Below are positions 40,846-50,419 of a stretch of DNA of 62,203 nt, one piece after another. The DNA comes from Gammaproteobacteria bacterium. GTDB lineage: Bacteria; Pseudomonadota; Gammaproteobacteria; Pseudomonadales; Pseudohongiellaceae. The notes under the pieces were generated by a model, which was not told the origin of the DNA, made no database searches, and saw nothing but the letters and a program-made list of their open reading frames with translations. The stretch lies in assembly GCA_009844085.1 (NCBI GenBank), contig VYCF01000074.1:1-62203 (forward strand). Reading direction: 5' to 3'. The position numbers and the translations under genes were made by a program. Position 1 is the stretch's first letter, and every line of letters begins with the position of its first letter.

Positions 40846-42381
40846 ATGGCAGAGAGCTGGACCTCGGGCTACGTAACGGAAGTAGGCTATCAATGGGGCT
40901 ATTTCTCCGAACTCAACCCCATGCGCGCGAAGATCGCCCTGCCTTGCAACGGCATTGCCTGCCCCGAGATAAATCACGCCTGCGAGCTCGGCTTCGGACA
41001 GGGTGTGAGCCTGAACATGCACGCCGCCGGGAGCGACGTCGAATGGCACGGCAACGATTTCAATCCGTCCCACGCCTACGTCGCCAGGGAACTCTCGGGG
41101 CATTCGGGCGCCCTGGCCCACGTCACCGATCAGTCATTCGAAGAGTTCCGCCAGCGCAAGGATCTGCCGCAGTTCGACTACATCGGCGTACATGGCGTCT
41201 GGAGCTGGGTTTCCGACGAAAACCGGAAGGAAATCGTCGATTTTATCAAGGCGAAGCTCAAGGTCGGCGGCGTGGTCTATGTCAGTTACAACGTACAGCC
41301 CGGCTGGGCGGGATTCATTCCGCTACGCACCCTGATGATGGAATATCTCGACCGGATCGCGCCAAGCGGCAAGGGCATGGTCGCGCGCATCGACGAAACG
41401 CTCGAATTCGCCGAAAAGATGATCGAGACCAAACCGCTGTACGCGGGAAACTATCCCGCCGCGGTAAAGCGACTGTCGGACTCGAAGACCCAGAACCGCA
41501 ATTATCTTGCGCATGAATTCTTCAACCGGGACTGGCATCCCATGTCCTTTCTCGACATGGGCCGGTGGCTCGATGAGGCCAAGCTCAGTTACGCCTGCGC
41601 GGCGAGTCTGCTCGAACAGCTTCCCAGCCTGACCACAACAAAGGAACAACGCGAGTTCCTGGAAACCATTCCCGACGAGATGTTGCGCCATCAGGTGGTC
41701 GATTTCATGACCAACCAGCAGTTTCGCCGCGATTACTGGGTAAAAGGCGTGCGGCGCCTCAATGCGGCCGAACAGATGGAAACGTTCAAGGATCTTTCGG
41801 TCGTGCTCACTCGCCACGTGGACGAAGCCTCGTTGACGATGAAAGGGCCCATCGGCGAGGTAAATCTGAACGAGGAAATCTATAAACCCCTGCTGGACTT
41901 GCTGTCCGACAACAAGGTCCATTCCATCGGCGAAATCATTCGCAAGCTGCAATCGGACAAGCACACCATCGTGAATCTGCTGCAGGCGGTGCTGATTCTC
42001 ATGGGCGACAACCAGATCGCGCCGGCAGTTTCCAATCCGCCCGCGAAAATCAGGAAGCAATGCGAGCGGTTGAACAGGTTCATCAGAAATCGCAGCCGGG
42101 ATGTCGACGAAATCAACTTCCAGGCAAGCCCGGTGACCGGAGGCGGAATTGGCGCCAGCCGCATCATTCAATTGTTCATGCTGGCGGTGGAAGGCAAGGC
42201 CGAAACCGACGAGGAACTGGCGCGCTTCGCCTGGCAACGCCTGTCGGCCCGCAAACAGCGCCTGGTGCAGGACGGCAAGCCGTTGGAAACCGATGAGGAA
42301 AATCTGGCTGAACTGAAGAAGCGGGCGGCGGAATTCCTGAACAAGGTCCGGCCGGTTTTTTCGGCCCTTGGTATACAATGA
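40846..42381 (+). CDS. SAM-dependent methyltransferase with regulatory domain
   Basis: The 511-residue product has an N-terminal class I methyltransferase domain with a SAM-binding motif I CELGFGQGVSLNMHAA (about 44-60) and FDYIGVHGVWSWV. A helical methyltransferase-regulatory domain follows (about 220-300, with DFMTNQQFRRDYWVKG), then a C-terminal winged-helix-like part. Proteins of this architecture are often found near polysaccharide or glycosylation genes; the substrate is unknown. The ATG lies after an A-rich GCGGCGGAAAAACTG leader, divergent from sapC across 116 bases. Confidence 0.85.
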   Translation: MAESWTSGYVTEVGYQWGYFSELNPMRAKIALPCNGIACPEINHACELGFGQGVSLNMHAAGSDVEWHGNDFNPSHAYVARELSGHSGALAHVTDQSFEEFRQRKDLPQFDYIGVHGVWSWVSDENRKEIVDFIKAKLKVGGVVYVSYNVQPGWAGFIPLRTLMMEYLDRIAPSGKGMVARIDETLEFAEKMIETKPLYAGNYPAAVKRLSDSKTQNRNYLAHEFFNRDWHPMSFLDMGRWLDEAKLSYACAASLLEQLPSLTTTKEQREFLETIPDEMLRHQVVDFMTNQQFRRDYWVKGVRRLNAAEQMETFKDLSVVLTRHVDEASLTMKGPIGEVNLNEEIYKPLLDLLSDNKVHSIGEIIRKLQSDKHTIVNLLQAVLILMGDNQIAPAVSNPPAKIRKQCERLNRFIRNRSRDVDEINFQASPVTGGGIGASRIIQLFMLAVEGKAETDEELARFAWQRLSARKQRLVQDGKPLETDEENLAELKKRAAEFLNKVRPVFSALGIQ

Positions 42382-42402
42382 CCGAACCAAAGTCGGGTTT
42401 TT
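42382..42402 (+). terminator. Weak intrinsic terminator after the methyltransferase gene
   Basis: CCGA (42382-42385) and TCGG (42393-42396) form a short stem, followed by GTTTTT (42397-42402). The stem is only four bases, so termination may be partial. Confidence 0.35.
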
Positions 42403-42449
42403 AGCGACAATACGTATAAAGACCCGCAGCCCGGGAATTTCTTTCACTC

Positions 42450-43178
42450 ATGAAAATTTTTTTTCGCAAGGGTACGGGGCGGACGATTTCCGCGTTGCTT
42501 GCCGGAACTGCCGCCATGTTCCTGTGGTCCGGACCGGTCGCGGCGCAGGATCTGGAACTGTTCGAAGACGTGGAGCGCACCGGTCCGGCCGCGAACCAGC
42601 GCGGTGGGCGAAACGGTTCGAGTAGTTCGGCCGCGCCTTCGCTTACCGAACCCGAATTCGCGCTCATCGGCTCCTCGCTCATCGGCGAGCGGCGCCGCGT
42701 GGTGCTGTCGCATCGCAGCGGCGTAACGGTGACCGTGCCGGTCGCGGCCCAGGGGCAAACCTCCATTCCGGGCTATGAGCAGTTCCGCATCGTCACCAGC
42801 GAGGGCGGCAGGGTCGCGATTCAATATCCGGCGGGCAGCTCCTGCGTGGAAGCATCCGACCGCGGCGTCAGTTGCGACGCGGCAGCCAATATCGCCTGGC
42901 TTTCCCTGCGGCCCGCGCCCGTGCCCGAACAGTTCATCGTCGACCTCGAAGCCGGGGAGGTAGAGGATCCGGACACGGCGGACCAGGCTCGCGATGCCCG
43001 CGAGGAACTGGCAAGAGACCCGGACAATCCATTCGCGCGCTTGCGCGCCGAAGCCCTCGGCCAGGACGTTCCCCGCACGGGGCGATTCCGTCCGCGGCGA
43101 ATCGACCCGTCCGAAGTGCCGCCGGGCATGCGCGTGGTTTCGACTCCGTTCGGAGACCGCCTGGTCGAAATCGACTGA
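42450..43178 (+). CDS. Secreted protein of unknown function
   Basis: I do not recognise this 242-residue protein. It has a signal peptide (about 1-33, ending VAAQ), a low-complexity Gly/Ser stretch (RGGRNGSSSSAAPS), then a compact region with SGVTVTVPVAAQG and two cysteines (SSCVEASDRGVSCD) that could form a disulfide, and an Arg/Pro-rich C terminus. It ends exactly where the glycosyltransferase gene begins (TGA then ATGA), so it is probably part of the same transcript as the rhamnose genes. Confidence 0.7.
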   Translation: MKIFFRKGTGRTISALLAGTAAMFLWSGPVAAQDLELFEDVERTGPAANQRGGRNGSSSSAAPSLTEPEFALIGSSLIGERRRVVLSHRSGVTVTVPVAAQGQTSIPGYEQFRIVTSEGGRVAIQYPAGSSCVEASDRGVSCDAAANIAWLSLRPAPVPEQFIVDLEAGEVEDPDTADQARDAREELARDPDNPFARLRAEALGQDVPRTGRFRPRRIDPSEVPPGMRVVSTPFGDRLVEID

Positions 43179-44021
43179 ATGACGGCTTTCACGCTGGCCG
43201 TTTCGGTCGTCTGCTTTCATACTCCCCGCCGGCAAGTGCTTGACCTGCTTGACTCGCTCGCGCTTGCCTGTGAACGAGCGCGGGCCGATTTGCCTCTGGA
43301 GAGAGTCGAAATCACCATTGTCGACAATGGCGACAACGGTGGCGATTCCAAGGATTTCTCCGCCGAAGATTGCGCCGAACTCGCGGGTTCGCCACGGCTG
43401 CGGGGTTGCGAACTGCGCGTTCTGCATGGCCATGGCAACATCGGTTACGGTGCGGCGCATAACCTGGTCATTCGCGAACCCGAAGCCGAATACCACCTGC
43501 TGCTCAATCCCGACGTCGAATTCGACCCGGACGCCCTCAGCGCCGGCCTCGGCCATCTTGTCTCGAATCCCGCGACGGTGCTGGTCAGTCCGGCCGCAAG
43601 CAACGGGGGCGGACGGCAATATCTTTGCAAGCGCTACCCGTCGATCCTGGTTCTGTTGCTGCGCGGCCTGGTTCCCGCGTTCCTGCGCGCGCCTTTCGCC
43701 CGCAAGCTCGCCGCATACGAGATGCGCGATCTGCCCGGCGACCGCCCCAGCGCCGGTATCCCCATCGCCAGCGGCTGCTGCATGTTGTGCAGGGGACGTC
43801 CTCTGCGGGAGATCGGTGGTTTCGACGAGCGCTTCTTCCTTTATTTCGAGGATTTCGACCTGTCGCTCAGGCTCGGTCGTCTCGGCGAGCTGGCCCATGT
43901 GCCGGCCATGCGCATCCGGCACGACGGCGGCAATGCCGCGAGCAAGGGGCCGGGCCATATCGGCATGTTCGTACGTTCGGCCTGGCGCTTTTTCAACCTG
44001 CATGGCTGGAGGTGGTTTTGA
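43179..44021 (+). CDS. Family 2 glycosyltransferase (rhamnosyltransferase-like)
   Basis: GT-A fold enzyme adding a sugar to a growing glycan. The 280-residue product has the nucleotide-sugar motif VEITIVDNGDN, NIGYGAAHN, the metal-binding region LLLNPDVEFDPD, and GGFDERFFLYFEDFDLSLRL near the C terminus, a block shared with WbbL-type rhamnosyltransferases. No membrane segment is evident. It is followed directly by an epimerase and the rml genes, so dTDP-rhamnose is a reasonable donor; that is inference. Confidence 0.88.
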   Translation: MTAFTLAVSVVCFHTPRRQVLDLLDSLALACERARADLPLERVEITIVDNGDNGGDSKDFSAEDCAELAGSPRLRGCELRVLHGHGNIGYGAAHNLVIREPEAEYHLLLNPDVEFDPDALSAGLGHLVSNPATVLVSPAASNGGGRQYLCKRYPSILVLLLRGLVPAFLRAPFARKLAAYEMRDLPGDRPSAGIPIASGCCMLCRGRPLREIGGFDERFFLYFEDFDLSLRLGRLGELAHVPAMRIRHDGGNAASKGPGHIGMFVRSAWRFFNLHGWRWF

Positions 44022-45013
44022 CCGGCGGGCAGCCAGTGCTGGTTACCGGCGCCAGCGGCTTTATCGGCCGCCATCTCTGCCGCCATTTGCAGGCCGGCGG
44101 CCGACCCGTGCGCGGCTACTCGCGTTCCGGAAGAGATTCTGCGACTGCGCTTCGCTCCGCGCAGAATGACGGGGAGCACTTTCGCGGAGACATCCTTGAT
44201 CCGGACGCGCTGCGGGCGGCCTGCGAGGGCGTCGGCGTCGCGTTCCATCTCGCCGGAGCCGCCCAGACCGCGGACCTGCGCAATCCGCAGGCGATGAAGA
44301 CCAATGTCGAAGGTACGCGCAATCTGCTCGCCGCGGCCCGCGCCGCCGGCGCAAGACGCCTGGTTTTTGTCAGCAGCGCCCTGGCGGCCGAATTCGACCA
44401 CGGCCAGGCGCCGAACCGGGCCGGAGACTACGCCCGCAGCAAATGGAAAGCCGAACGGCTCGTGCTCGAAGCGAACGGCGCAGACGGACTACTGACCACG
44501 GTCCTGCGACCGGCGCCGGTTTACGGCCCCGGCATGAAAGGCGGGATCGCGCGCATGATCCGGCTCATCCACGCCCGCCGCCTGCCGCCCTTGCCGAAAC
44601 TCGACCGGGGCTTCTCGCTCGCCGGCGTCGACGATGTCTGCCGCGCCGCGATTCTCGCCTCGGAAAGCCTGCTCGCCCCCGGCCAATGCTGGCTGCTGAC
44701 CGACCTGGAACGCTACACCGCCAACGCCGTCGAGCAGGCGGTCTACGATGCGCTCGGCCGGAAAAAACCCGGCTGGCGCACGCCCGCTGTGGTATTCTTC
44801 GCCGCGTCCGCCATGTTGCAACTCGGCCGCCTTGCCGGCTGGAAAAAGGCCGAATCCGGCCTGCAGACCTGGCGCAACCTGACGAGAGAGCGCACCTGGC
44901 AGGCCCAGGACATCTTTGAGGAACTCGATTTCCGGCCCTCCGGCGTCTTGTACGAGCAATTGCCGGAAATCATCCGGGATCTGACTGGACAGCAACCCGC
45001 CCCGCGGGAGTAA
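44018..45013 (+). CDS. NAD-dependent epimerase/dehydratase
   Basis: Short-chain dehydrogenase-type sugar nucleotide enzyme. The 331-residue product begins at TTG (GGAGG five bases before it) and has the Rossmann motif [12 protein letters not shown], the Ser of [10 protein letters not shown] and Tyr-x3-Lys in YARSKWKAE. It overlaps the glycosyltransferase by four bases. Residues at about 37-51 ([15 protein letters not shown]) are encoded by a dispersed-repeat-like hairpin sequence, a probable insertion in the loop before RGDI. The substrate is unknown; the best guess is a UDP-sugar epimerase or reductase in surface glycan synthesis. Confidence 0.82.
   Translation: MTGGQPVLVTGASGFIGRHLCRHLQAGGRPVRGYSRSGRDSATALRSAQNDGEHFRGDILDPDALRAACEGVGVAFHLAGAAQTADLRNPQAMKTNVEGTRNLLAAARAAGARRLVFVSSALAAEFDHGQAPNRAGDYARSKWKAERLVLEANGADGLLTTVLRPAPVYGPGMKGGIARMIRLIHARRLPPLPKLDRGFSLAGVDDVCRAAILASESLLAPGQCWLLTDLERYTANAVEQAVYDALGRKKPGWRTPAVVFFAASAMLQLGRLAGWKKAESGLQTWRNLTRERTWQAQDIFEELDFRPSGVLYEQLPEIIRDLTGQQPAPRE
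44136..44167. repeat. Hairpin repeat-like insertion inside the epimerase gene
   Basis: ATTCTGCG (44136-44143) and CGCAGAAT (44160-44167) form an eight-base stem; the interior GCGCTTCGCTCCGC can extend pairing. The translation ([11 protein letters not shown]) interrupts the usual SDR spacing between the Rossmann start and RGDI. Sequences of this CGCAGAATGAC kind occur as dispersed repeats in many proteobacteria. Confidence 0.6.
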
Positions 45014-45015
45014 AA

Positions 45016-45882
45016 ATGACCAAAGGCATAATTCTTGCGGGTGGCGCGGGCAGCCGGCTGTATCCGATCACGACGACCATCAGCAAGCAGTTGCTGCCCA
45101 TCTACGACAAGCCGATGGTCTACTATCCGCTGTCGACGCTCATGCAATCGGGCATTCGTGAAATCCTGGTCATTACCACGCCGCGCGACCGCGAAGCTTT
45201 CCACAAGTTGCTCGGCGACGGCAGCGCCTGGGGCATTTCGATCGATTACGCCGAACAGCCGCGCCCGGAAGGGCTGGCCCAGGCCTTCCTCATCGGCGAG
45301 GATTTCATCGGCGACAGCCGTGTTTGCCTGATCCTCGGCGACAACATCTTTTACGGCAATCGCATCGAAGACACCTTGACCAATGCCGTCGCCCAAGACA
45401 ACGGCGCCAGCATTTTCGCCTATTACGTGCAGGATCCGGAGCGCTATGGCGTGGTCGTACTCGACGAGAACAACCGTGCGATCGACCTCGAGGAAAAACC
45501 CGACCGGCCCAAGTCCCACTATGCCGTTACCGGGCTTTACATGTACGACAACAAGGTCGTCGACGTCGCCAAGTCGATCCGCCCGTCGGCCCGCGGCGAA
45601 CTCGAAATCACCGACGTCAACAAGATCTATCTCCAGCGCGGCGAATTGCAGGTGGAGCTGTTCGACCGCGGCACCGCCTGGCTCGACACCGGCACTACCC
45701 AGTCGCTGCTCGACGCGGCCAATTTCATCCGCGTGCTCGAAGACCGGCAGGGACTGAAGATCGGCTGTCCCGAAGAGATCGCCTGGCGCCAGGGTTTCAT
45801 CGACGATACGCAACTCGAGCGGTTGGCCGAAGACCACATCAACAGCGGGTACGGCCAGTATCTGCTGGAACTGCTCCGATAG
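45016..45882 (+). CDS. rmlA: Glucose-1-phosphate thymidylyltransferase RmlA
   Basis: First step of dTDP-L-rhamnose synthesis: joins glucose-1-phosphate and dTTP to dTDP-glucose. The 288-residue product has [40 protein letters not shown] and the C-terminal YGQYLLELL helix. All substrate-binding blocks are intact and the length is standard. It starts two bases after the epimerase stop. Confidence 0.97.
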   Translation: MTKGIILAGGAGSRLYPITTTISKQLLPIYDKPMVYYPLSTLMQSGIREILVITTPRDREAFHKLLGDGSAWGISIDYAEQPRPEGLAQAFLIGEDFIGDSRVCLILGDNIFYGNRIEDTLTNAVAQDNGASIFAYYVQDPERYGVVVLDENNRAIDLEEKPDRPKSHYAVTGLYMYDNKVVDVAKSIRPSARGELEITDVNKIYLQRGELQVELFDRGTAWLDTGTTQSLLDAANFIRVLEDRQGLKIGCPEEIAWRQGFIDDTQLERLAEDHINSGYGQYLLELLR

Positions 45883-45887
45883 TCACC

Positions 45888-46433
45888 ATGAAAATCGAAA
45901 GTACGCCGATACCCGGATTGCTGCTGCTCGAACCGGCAGTGCATGGCGACGCCCGCGGTTTCTTCATGGAAACCTGGCGCGAGTCCTTCTTCACCGAACA
46001 TGGCATCTGCCACCGTTTCGTGCAGGACAATCACAGCCGCTCGCTGCGCGGAACCCTGCGCGGGCTGCATTACCAGCTTGAATATCCCCAGGGCAAACTC
46101 GTGCGCGTCGTGCGCGGCGAAGTGTACGATGTCGCCGTCGACCTGCGGCATCAGTCGGCGACTTTCGGCCATTGGTTCGGCGCCCCCCTCAGCGAGGACA
46201 ACAGGCGCCAGATGTGGATTCCGCCCGGATTCGCCCACGGCTTCTACGTGCTCAGCGAATGCGCCGACCTGTGCTACAAGTGCACCGAGTACTACCATCC
46301 CGAAGACGACCGCAGCCTGCTCTGGAACGACCCGGAAATCGGCATCGAATGGCCGCTGCTCGACCCGTCGCCGATTCTCTCGGAGCGGGACCGCAACGCA
46401 CCGCCTCTCGCCCGGGCGCCGCTGCCGCATTGA
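45888..46433 (+). CDS. rmlC: dTDP-4-dehydrorhamnose 3,5-epimerase RmlC
   Basis: Third step of the rhamnose pathway, a cupin epimerase. The 181-residue product shows DARGFFMETWRE, the catalytic His in RGLHYQ, GEVYDVAVDLR, PPGFAHGFYVLS and the Tyr region KCTEYYHPE. The ATG follows rmlA by five bases. Gene order here is rmlA-C-D-B rather than the common B-D-A-C. Confidence 0.96.
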   Translation: MKIESTPIPGLLLLEPAVHGDARGFFMETWRESFFTEHGICHRFVQDNHSRSLRGTLRGLHYQLEYPQGKLVRVVRGEVYDVAVDLRHQSATFGHWFGAPLSEDNRRQMWIPPGFAHGFYVLSECADLCYKCTEYYHPEDDRSLLWNDPEIGIEWPLLDPSPILSERDRNAPPLARAPLPH

Positions 46434-46445
46434 GATCCGGGCCGG

Positions 46446-47336
46446 ATGACGCGCATCGCACTGGTAACCGGCGCTCAAAGCCAACTGGCCCGCTGCATGC
46501 GCATGGCCGGCGCCCCGCCGGGCTGGCGCGCGGCGTTTCTCGCAAGGGAAGAGCTGGACATCGCCGACCCGTCACAAGTGCAATCCGCGCTGGACAAGAC
46601 AGCCCCTGACTGCATCGTCAATACCGCCGCCTACACCGCCGTCGACAAGGCCGAAAGCGAGCCCGATCAGGCCCGGCGCGTCAACGCCGACGCCGTGGCG
46701 AATCTCGCCCGCTGGTGCGAGGCGAACGATTCGAGACTGATTCACATTTCGACCGATTTCGTCTTCGACGGCAGCGCCACGGCGCCTTACCTGCCCGAAG
46801 ACGAACCCGCGCCGCTCGGCGAATACGGCCTCAGCAAGCTCGCCGGCGAACGCGAGGTCGGCAAGCTGCCGGCCGGACAAGGCGTGGTCGTGCGGGCCTC
46901 GTGGCTGTATTCGGAGTTCGGCCGCAACTTCGTCAAGACCATGCTTTCGCTGATGGCCGAGCGCGACGAACTGGCGGTGGTGAACGACCAAAGCGGCTGT
47001 CCCACTTCGGCGCACACCCTGGCGGCGCTGATCTGGCGCATGGTTCTCCTGCCGGCGCGGTCGGGCCTGTATCATTGGCACGATGGCGGCGTAATGAGCT
47101 GGTACGAATTCGCGCTGGAGATTCAGAAATGGGGACAGGCCGCAGGCGTGTTGCAAAGCGTGATTCCGATCAGGCCGATCGCGAGCGCCGAATACCCGGC
47201 CGCCGCGACGCGGCCGGCCTATAGCGTCATGGACCGCTCGCGCACAATGGCCGATTTCGACATGCCCGAACGCGACTGGCGCTCGGACCTGGTCCGCGTC
47301 GTCGGCGCCATCGCGGAGTTGGGAGGTCCCCGATGA
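46446..47336 (+). CDS. rmlD: dTDP-4-dehydrorhamnose reductase RmlD
   Basis: Final step, NAD(P)H reduction to dTDP-L-rhamnose. The 296-residue product has a slightly unusual nucleotide-binding start VTGAQSQLARCM (family: GxxGQLG), then VNTAAYTAVDKAES, ISTDFVFDG and YGLSKLAGE with the catalytic Tyr-Lys. Its TGA overlaps the rmlB ATG (ATGA). Confidence 0.95.
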   Translation: MTRIALVTGAQSQLARCMRMAGAPPGWRAAFLAREELDIADPSQVQSALDKTAPDCIVNTAAYTAVDKAESEPDQARRVNADAVANLARWCEANDSRLIHISTDFVFDGSATAPYLPEDEPAPLGEYGLSKLAGEREVGKLPAGQGVVVRASWLYSEFGRNFVKTMLSLMAERDELAVVNDQSGCPTSAHTLAALIWRMVLLPARSGLYHWHDGGVMSWYEFALEIQKWGQAAGVLQSVIPIRPIASAEYPAAATRPAYSVMDRSRTMADFDMPERDWRSDLVRVVGAIAELGGPR

Positions 47337-48514
47337 AGTCTCTGCTCATAACCGGGGCCGCGGGCTTCATCGGCGCGAATTTCGCCCACTACTGGCGACG
47401 CGAACATCCGTCCGACCGCATCGTCGTACTCGACGCCCTCACCTACGCCGGCAATCGCGATAACCTCACCGGCCTCGAAGGCGCCCCGGATTTTCATTTC
47501 GTTCACGGCAACATCTGCGACCAGGCGCTGGTCGAGCGCTTGCTGCGCGGCCACGACATCGACGCCATCGTCCATTTCGCCGCCGAAAGTCACGTCGACC
47601 GCTCGATCACCGGCCCCGACGCCTTCATCGAAACCAATGTCGCCGGCACCCACAGCCTGCTCAAGGCCGCCCGCGCGGTCTGGCTCGATGGCGGCGACCC
47701 GCGCCCGGACTGCCTGTTCCAGCATATTTCCACCGACGAAGTCTACGGCTCGCTCGGCCCTGACGACGCCGCGTTCCGCGAGGACACCCAATACGCGCCG
47801 AACTCGCCCTATGCCGCCAGCAAGGCCGCCGCCGACCACCTCGTGCGCGCCTACCACCGCACCTTCGGCCTGCCGGTGGTCACGAGCAACTGCTCCAACA
47901 ACTACGGCCCCTACCAGTTCCCGGAAAAGCTCATCCCGCTGTTCCTGACCAACATCCTCGCCGGCAAGCCATTGCCCGTATACGGCGACGGCCGCCAGAT
48001 CCGCGACTGGCTCCACGTAGAAGACCATTGCCGCGCCATCGAACTATGCATGCGCGAGGGCCGCCGCGGCGAAACCTACAACGTAGGCGGCAACAACGAA
48101 TGCGCCAACATCGACCTCGTCAACGAACTCTGCGCCAGCGTCGACCGGCGCTTCGCAAACGAGGAGGGTCTCGCCCGGCGCTACCCCGCGGCCCCGCCGG
48201 CCAACGGCGAAAGTTCCAGCACCCTCATCACTCACGTCACCGACCGCCTCGGTCACGACACCCGCTACGCCATCGACACCACCAAAATCGCCACCGAACT
48301 CGGCTACCGCCCCCAGGTAGATTTCCCCACCGGCCTCGCAAGCACTATCGACTGGTACCTCGCCAACGAAGACTGGTGGACTGGATTGAAAAACCTGCGT
48401 ACGGCTCTTCAGGCGGGTGAGCAGAGTGGCTTCGGCGGCGAACTGAACATGGACGAAATCAAGGAAGAAGCGCGAAGAAAGGCGGGATTACTCCAAGACG
48501 GCGAAGGTAACTGA
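47333..48514 (+). CDS. rmlB: dTDP-glucose 4,6-dehydratase RmlB
   Basis: Second step of the pathway, converting dTDP-glucose to the 4-keto-6-deoxy sugar. The 393-residue product has TGAAGFIGANFAHYW, HFAAESHVDRSI, STDEVYG and the catalytic YAASKAAADH. It is somewhat longer than usual (about 350), with an extra C-terminal segment after the DWYLANEDWW helix (residues 355-393), including a Lys/Glu-rich tail. Last gene of the rhamnose operon. Confidence 0.96.
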   Translation: MKSLLITGAAGFIGANFAHYWRREHPSDRIVVLDALTYAGNRDNLTGLEGAPDFHFVHGNICDQALVERLLRGHDIDAIVHFAAESHVDRSITGPDAFIETNVAGTHSLLKAARAVWLDGGDPRPDCLFQHISTDEVYGSLGPDDAAFREDTQYAPNSPYAASKAAADHLVRAYHRTFGLPVVTSNCSNNYGPYQFPEKLIPLFLTNILAGKPLPVYGDGRQIRDWLHVEDHCRAIELCMREGRRGETYNVGGNNECANIDLVNELCASVDRRFANEEGLARRYPAAPPANGESSSTLITHVTDRLGHDTRYAIDTTKIATELGYRPQVDFPTGLASTIDWYLANEDWWTGLKNLRTALQAGEQSGFGGELNMDEIKEEARRKAGLLQDGEGN

Positions 48515-48636
48515 GTCCGCGCACGCAAGAGAAAACCTGATGCAGCGAACACCGCCCGCCGGCGACTCACGTTGTGCGGAACTCGGTGCGTTGTTGGGTG
48601 TTAGAATGCTTGTCCCTTTCGTTGGGGAGGTTGTCG

Positions 48637-48903
48637 ATGCGGGATCGGGATTTGTTGGGGGAGATTAGTGGGCGATTGACGGGGTTGTTGCAGTCCGGGG
48701 GGGCGGCTGCTAGCGATTTGCGGGGGAAGATCGAGCAGCAGTTGCGTGAGGGCGTGGCCGAACTTTCGGCGATCGACCGTGAGGAGTTTGATGCTCAGGT
48801 GCGTGCGTTGCAGCGCGCTGAGGAGCGCATTCAGGCGCTTGAAGAGACTGTCGCCGAACTTGAGAGTCGGCTTGCCGCACAGGACGAAACCTCAGCGGAA
48901 TAG
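48637..48903 (+). CDS. ubiK: Ubiquinone biosynthesis accessory factor UbiK
   Basis: Small accessory protein of the aerobic ubiquinone pathway, formerly YqiC/BMFP. The 88-residue product has the amphipathic N-terminal helix and a C-terminal coiled coil (DAQVRALQRAEERIQALEETVAELESRL in segments). GGGGAGG seven bases before the ATG is a strong ribosome site, and TAGAAT (48602-48607) could be its -10. It ends convergent with yifB, with a 12-base overlap of the two 3' ends. Confidence 0.88.
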   Translation: MRDRDLLGEISGRLTGLLQSGGAAASDLRGKIEQQLREGVAELSAIDREEFDAQVRALQRAEERIQALEETVAELESRLAAQDETSAE

Positions 48904-50415
48904 CGAGCGCAATATTCGGCAGCGGCGGTAGCTGACTGCTTCCAGCAGATGTTGTTCACGGATTTCTTCGCTGCCTTCGAGGTCGGCTATCGTGCGCGCA
49001 ACGCGCAGGATTCGATGTGCGGCCCGGGCCGAAAGGGACAGTCTTTCCAGGGTGTCAGCCAGCCATCGATTCAGTTTCGGGCTCAATCGGCACGTTCTTT
49101 CGAGTTCTTCTCCCCGTAATTCGCTGTTGAGCACGGCCGAGCGGCCTTGCTGCAATTCGCGGCAGGCGCCGACCCGGTTGCGCAGTATCTCTGGAGATAG
49201 CGGGTCGGCCGTGTTCGGCGCCGCTAGCAGTTCGGCGTGGGACAGCGCCGGCACTTCGATGACCAGGTCGAGGCGGTCGAGCAGGGGGCCGGAGATCCGG
49301 CCGAGATAGCGGTCTATGCGATCCTGGCTGCAACGGCATTCGTTGCGCGTGTCGCCGGCGTAGCCGCAAGGGCAGGGATTCATGGCGGCGACGAGCTGGA
49401 AGCGGGCGGGGAATCGCAGCCGGTAATTCGCCCGGCTGATCGTGATTTCGCCCGATTCGAGCGGTTCGCGCAAGGTTTCGAGTACGCTTGGCTTGAATTC
49501 GGTCAATTCGTCGAGAAACAGCAAGCCGCGATGGGCGAGGCTGATCTCTCCGGGCTGGGCCTTGCTGCCGCCGCCGACGAGCGCGGGAACCGTGGCGCTA
49601 TGGTGCGGCGCGCGCACCGGACGGCAGAACCACGACGGGCATTGGCCGCGCACATTGCTCACCGAGCGTATCGACGCCACCTCCATCGCCTCTTCCGCAT
49701 CGAGCGGCGGCAACAATCGCGCCAGCGAATTGGCGAGCAGGGTCTTGCCGCTGCCGGGCGGACCGATCATCAGCAGGTTGTGATTTCCCGCCGCCGCGAC
49801 GAGTAGCGCGCGCTTCGCGGCTTCGTGCCCGCGTATCAGGTCGACTGCGTGATGGCAATTGCAGGCAGGAGAAGCCTCGTCCGGGTCGGGCTTCGCGAGG
49901 TCGTTGTCCTGCAACAGATGGGCGACGAATTCCGCCAGGTCGCCGACCGCATGCGAGCCCTCGTAGCCGACGAGATTCATTTCCTCGCGATTGCCGTCGG
50001 GCAGCACGATCAGGCGCTGCTGCCGGGCTGCGGCCCGGATCGAGGGAATCATCCCGAACACCTTGCGCAGGCCGCCGCCGAGGGCGAGTTCGCCAAGCAG
50101 TTCGACCCCCGCCAGCTTGCGGCCGTCGACCTGGCCGGAAGCCGCGAGAATGCCCATGGCGATGGCGAAATCGTAACGCCCGCCGGTCTTGGGCAGATCG
50201 GCCGGCGCCAGGTTTACCGTGATGCGCTTGGCGGGAAATTCGAGCCCCGAATTGAGAATGGCGCTGCGGACCCGGTCCTTGCTTTCGCGCACCGCGGTTT
50301 CCGGCATGCCGACTATGGCGAAGCCCGGCAGGCCGCTCGAGATATGGATTTCAACGGTGACGGCAAGCGCCTCGACGCCGAGCACCGCTCTTGAATGGAT
50401 GATTGCAACAGACAT
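48892..50415 (-). CDS. YifB/ComM-type Mg-chelatase-like AAA ATPase
   Basis: Hexameric helicase-like ATPase; ComM, its characterised relative, promotes branch migration during natural transformation. The 507-residue product has the N-terminal Lon-like/ChlI-type domain (HISSGLPGFAIVGMPETAVRESKDRVR in pattern), Walker A GPPGSGKTLLA (about 218-228), the Mg-chelatase core with a lid and sensor arginines, and a C-terminal helical domain (SLSARAAHRILRVARTIADLEG). Cysteines at CPCGY and CRCSQ may bind zinc. Length is normal. Confidence 0.94.
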   Translation of the reverse strand: MSVAIIHSRAVLGVEALAVTVEIHISSGLPGFAIVGMPETAVRESKDRVRSAILNSGLEFPAKRITVNLAPADLPKTGGRYDFAIAMGILAASGQVDGRKLAGVELLGELALGGGLRKVFGMIPSIRAAARQQRLIVLPDGNREEMNLVGYEGSHAVGDLAEFVAHLLQDNDLAKPDPDEASPACNCHHAVDLIRGHEAAKRALLVAAAGNHNLLMIGPPGSGKTLLANSLARLLPPLDAEEAMEVASIRSVSNVRGQCPSWFCRPVRAPHHSATVPALVGGGSKAQPGEISLAHRGLLFLDELTEFKPSVLETLREPLESGEITISRANYRLRFPARFQLVAAMNPCPCGYAGDTRNECRCSQDRIDRYLGRISGPLLDRLDLVIEVPALSHAELLAAPNTADPLSPEILRNRVGACRELQQGRSAVLNSELRGEELERTCRLSPKLNRWLADTLERLSLSARAAHRILRVARTIADLEGSEEIREQHLLEAVSYRRCRILRSLFR

Positions 50416-50419
50416 GACA

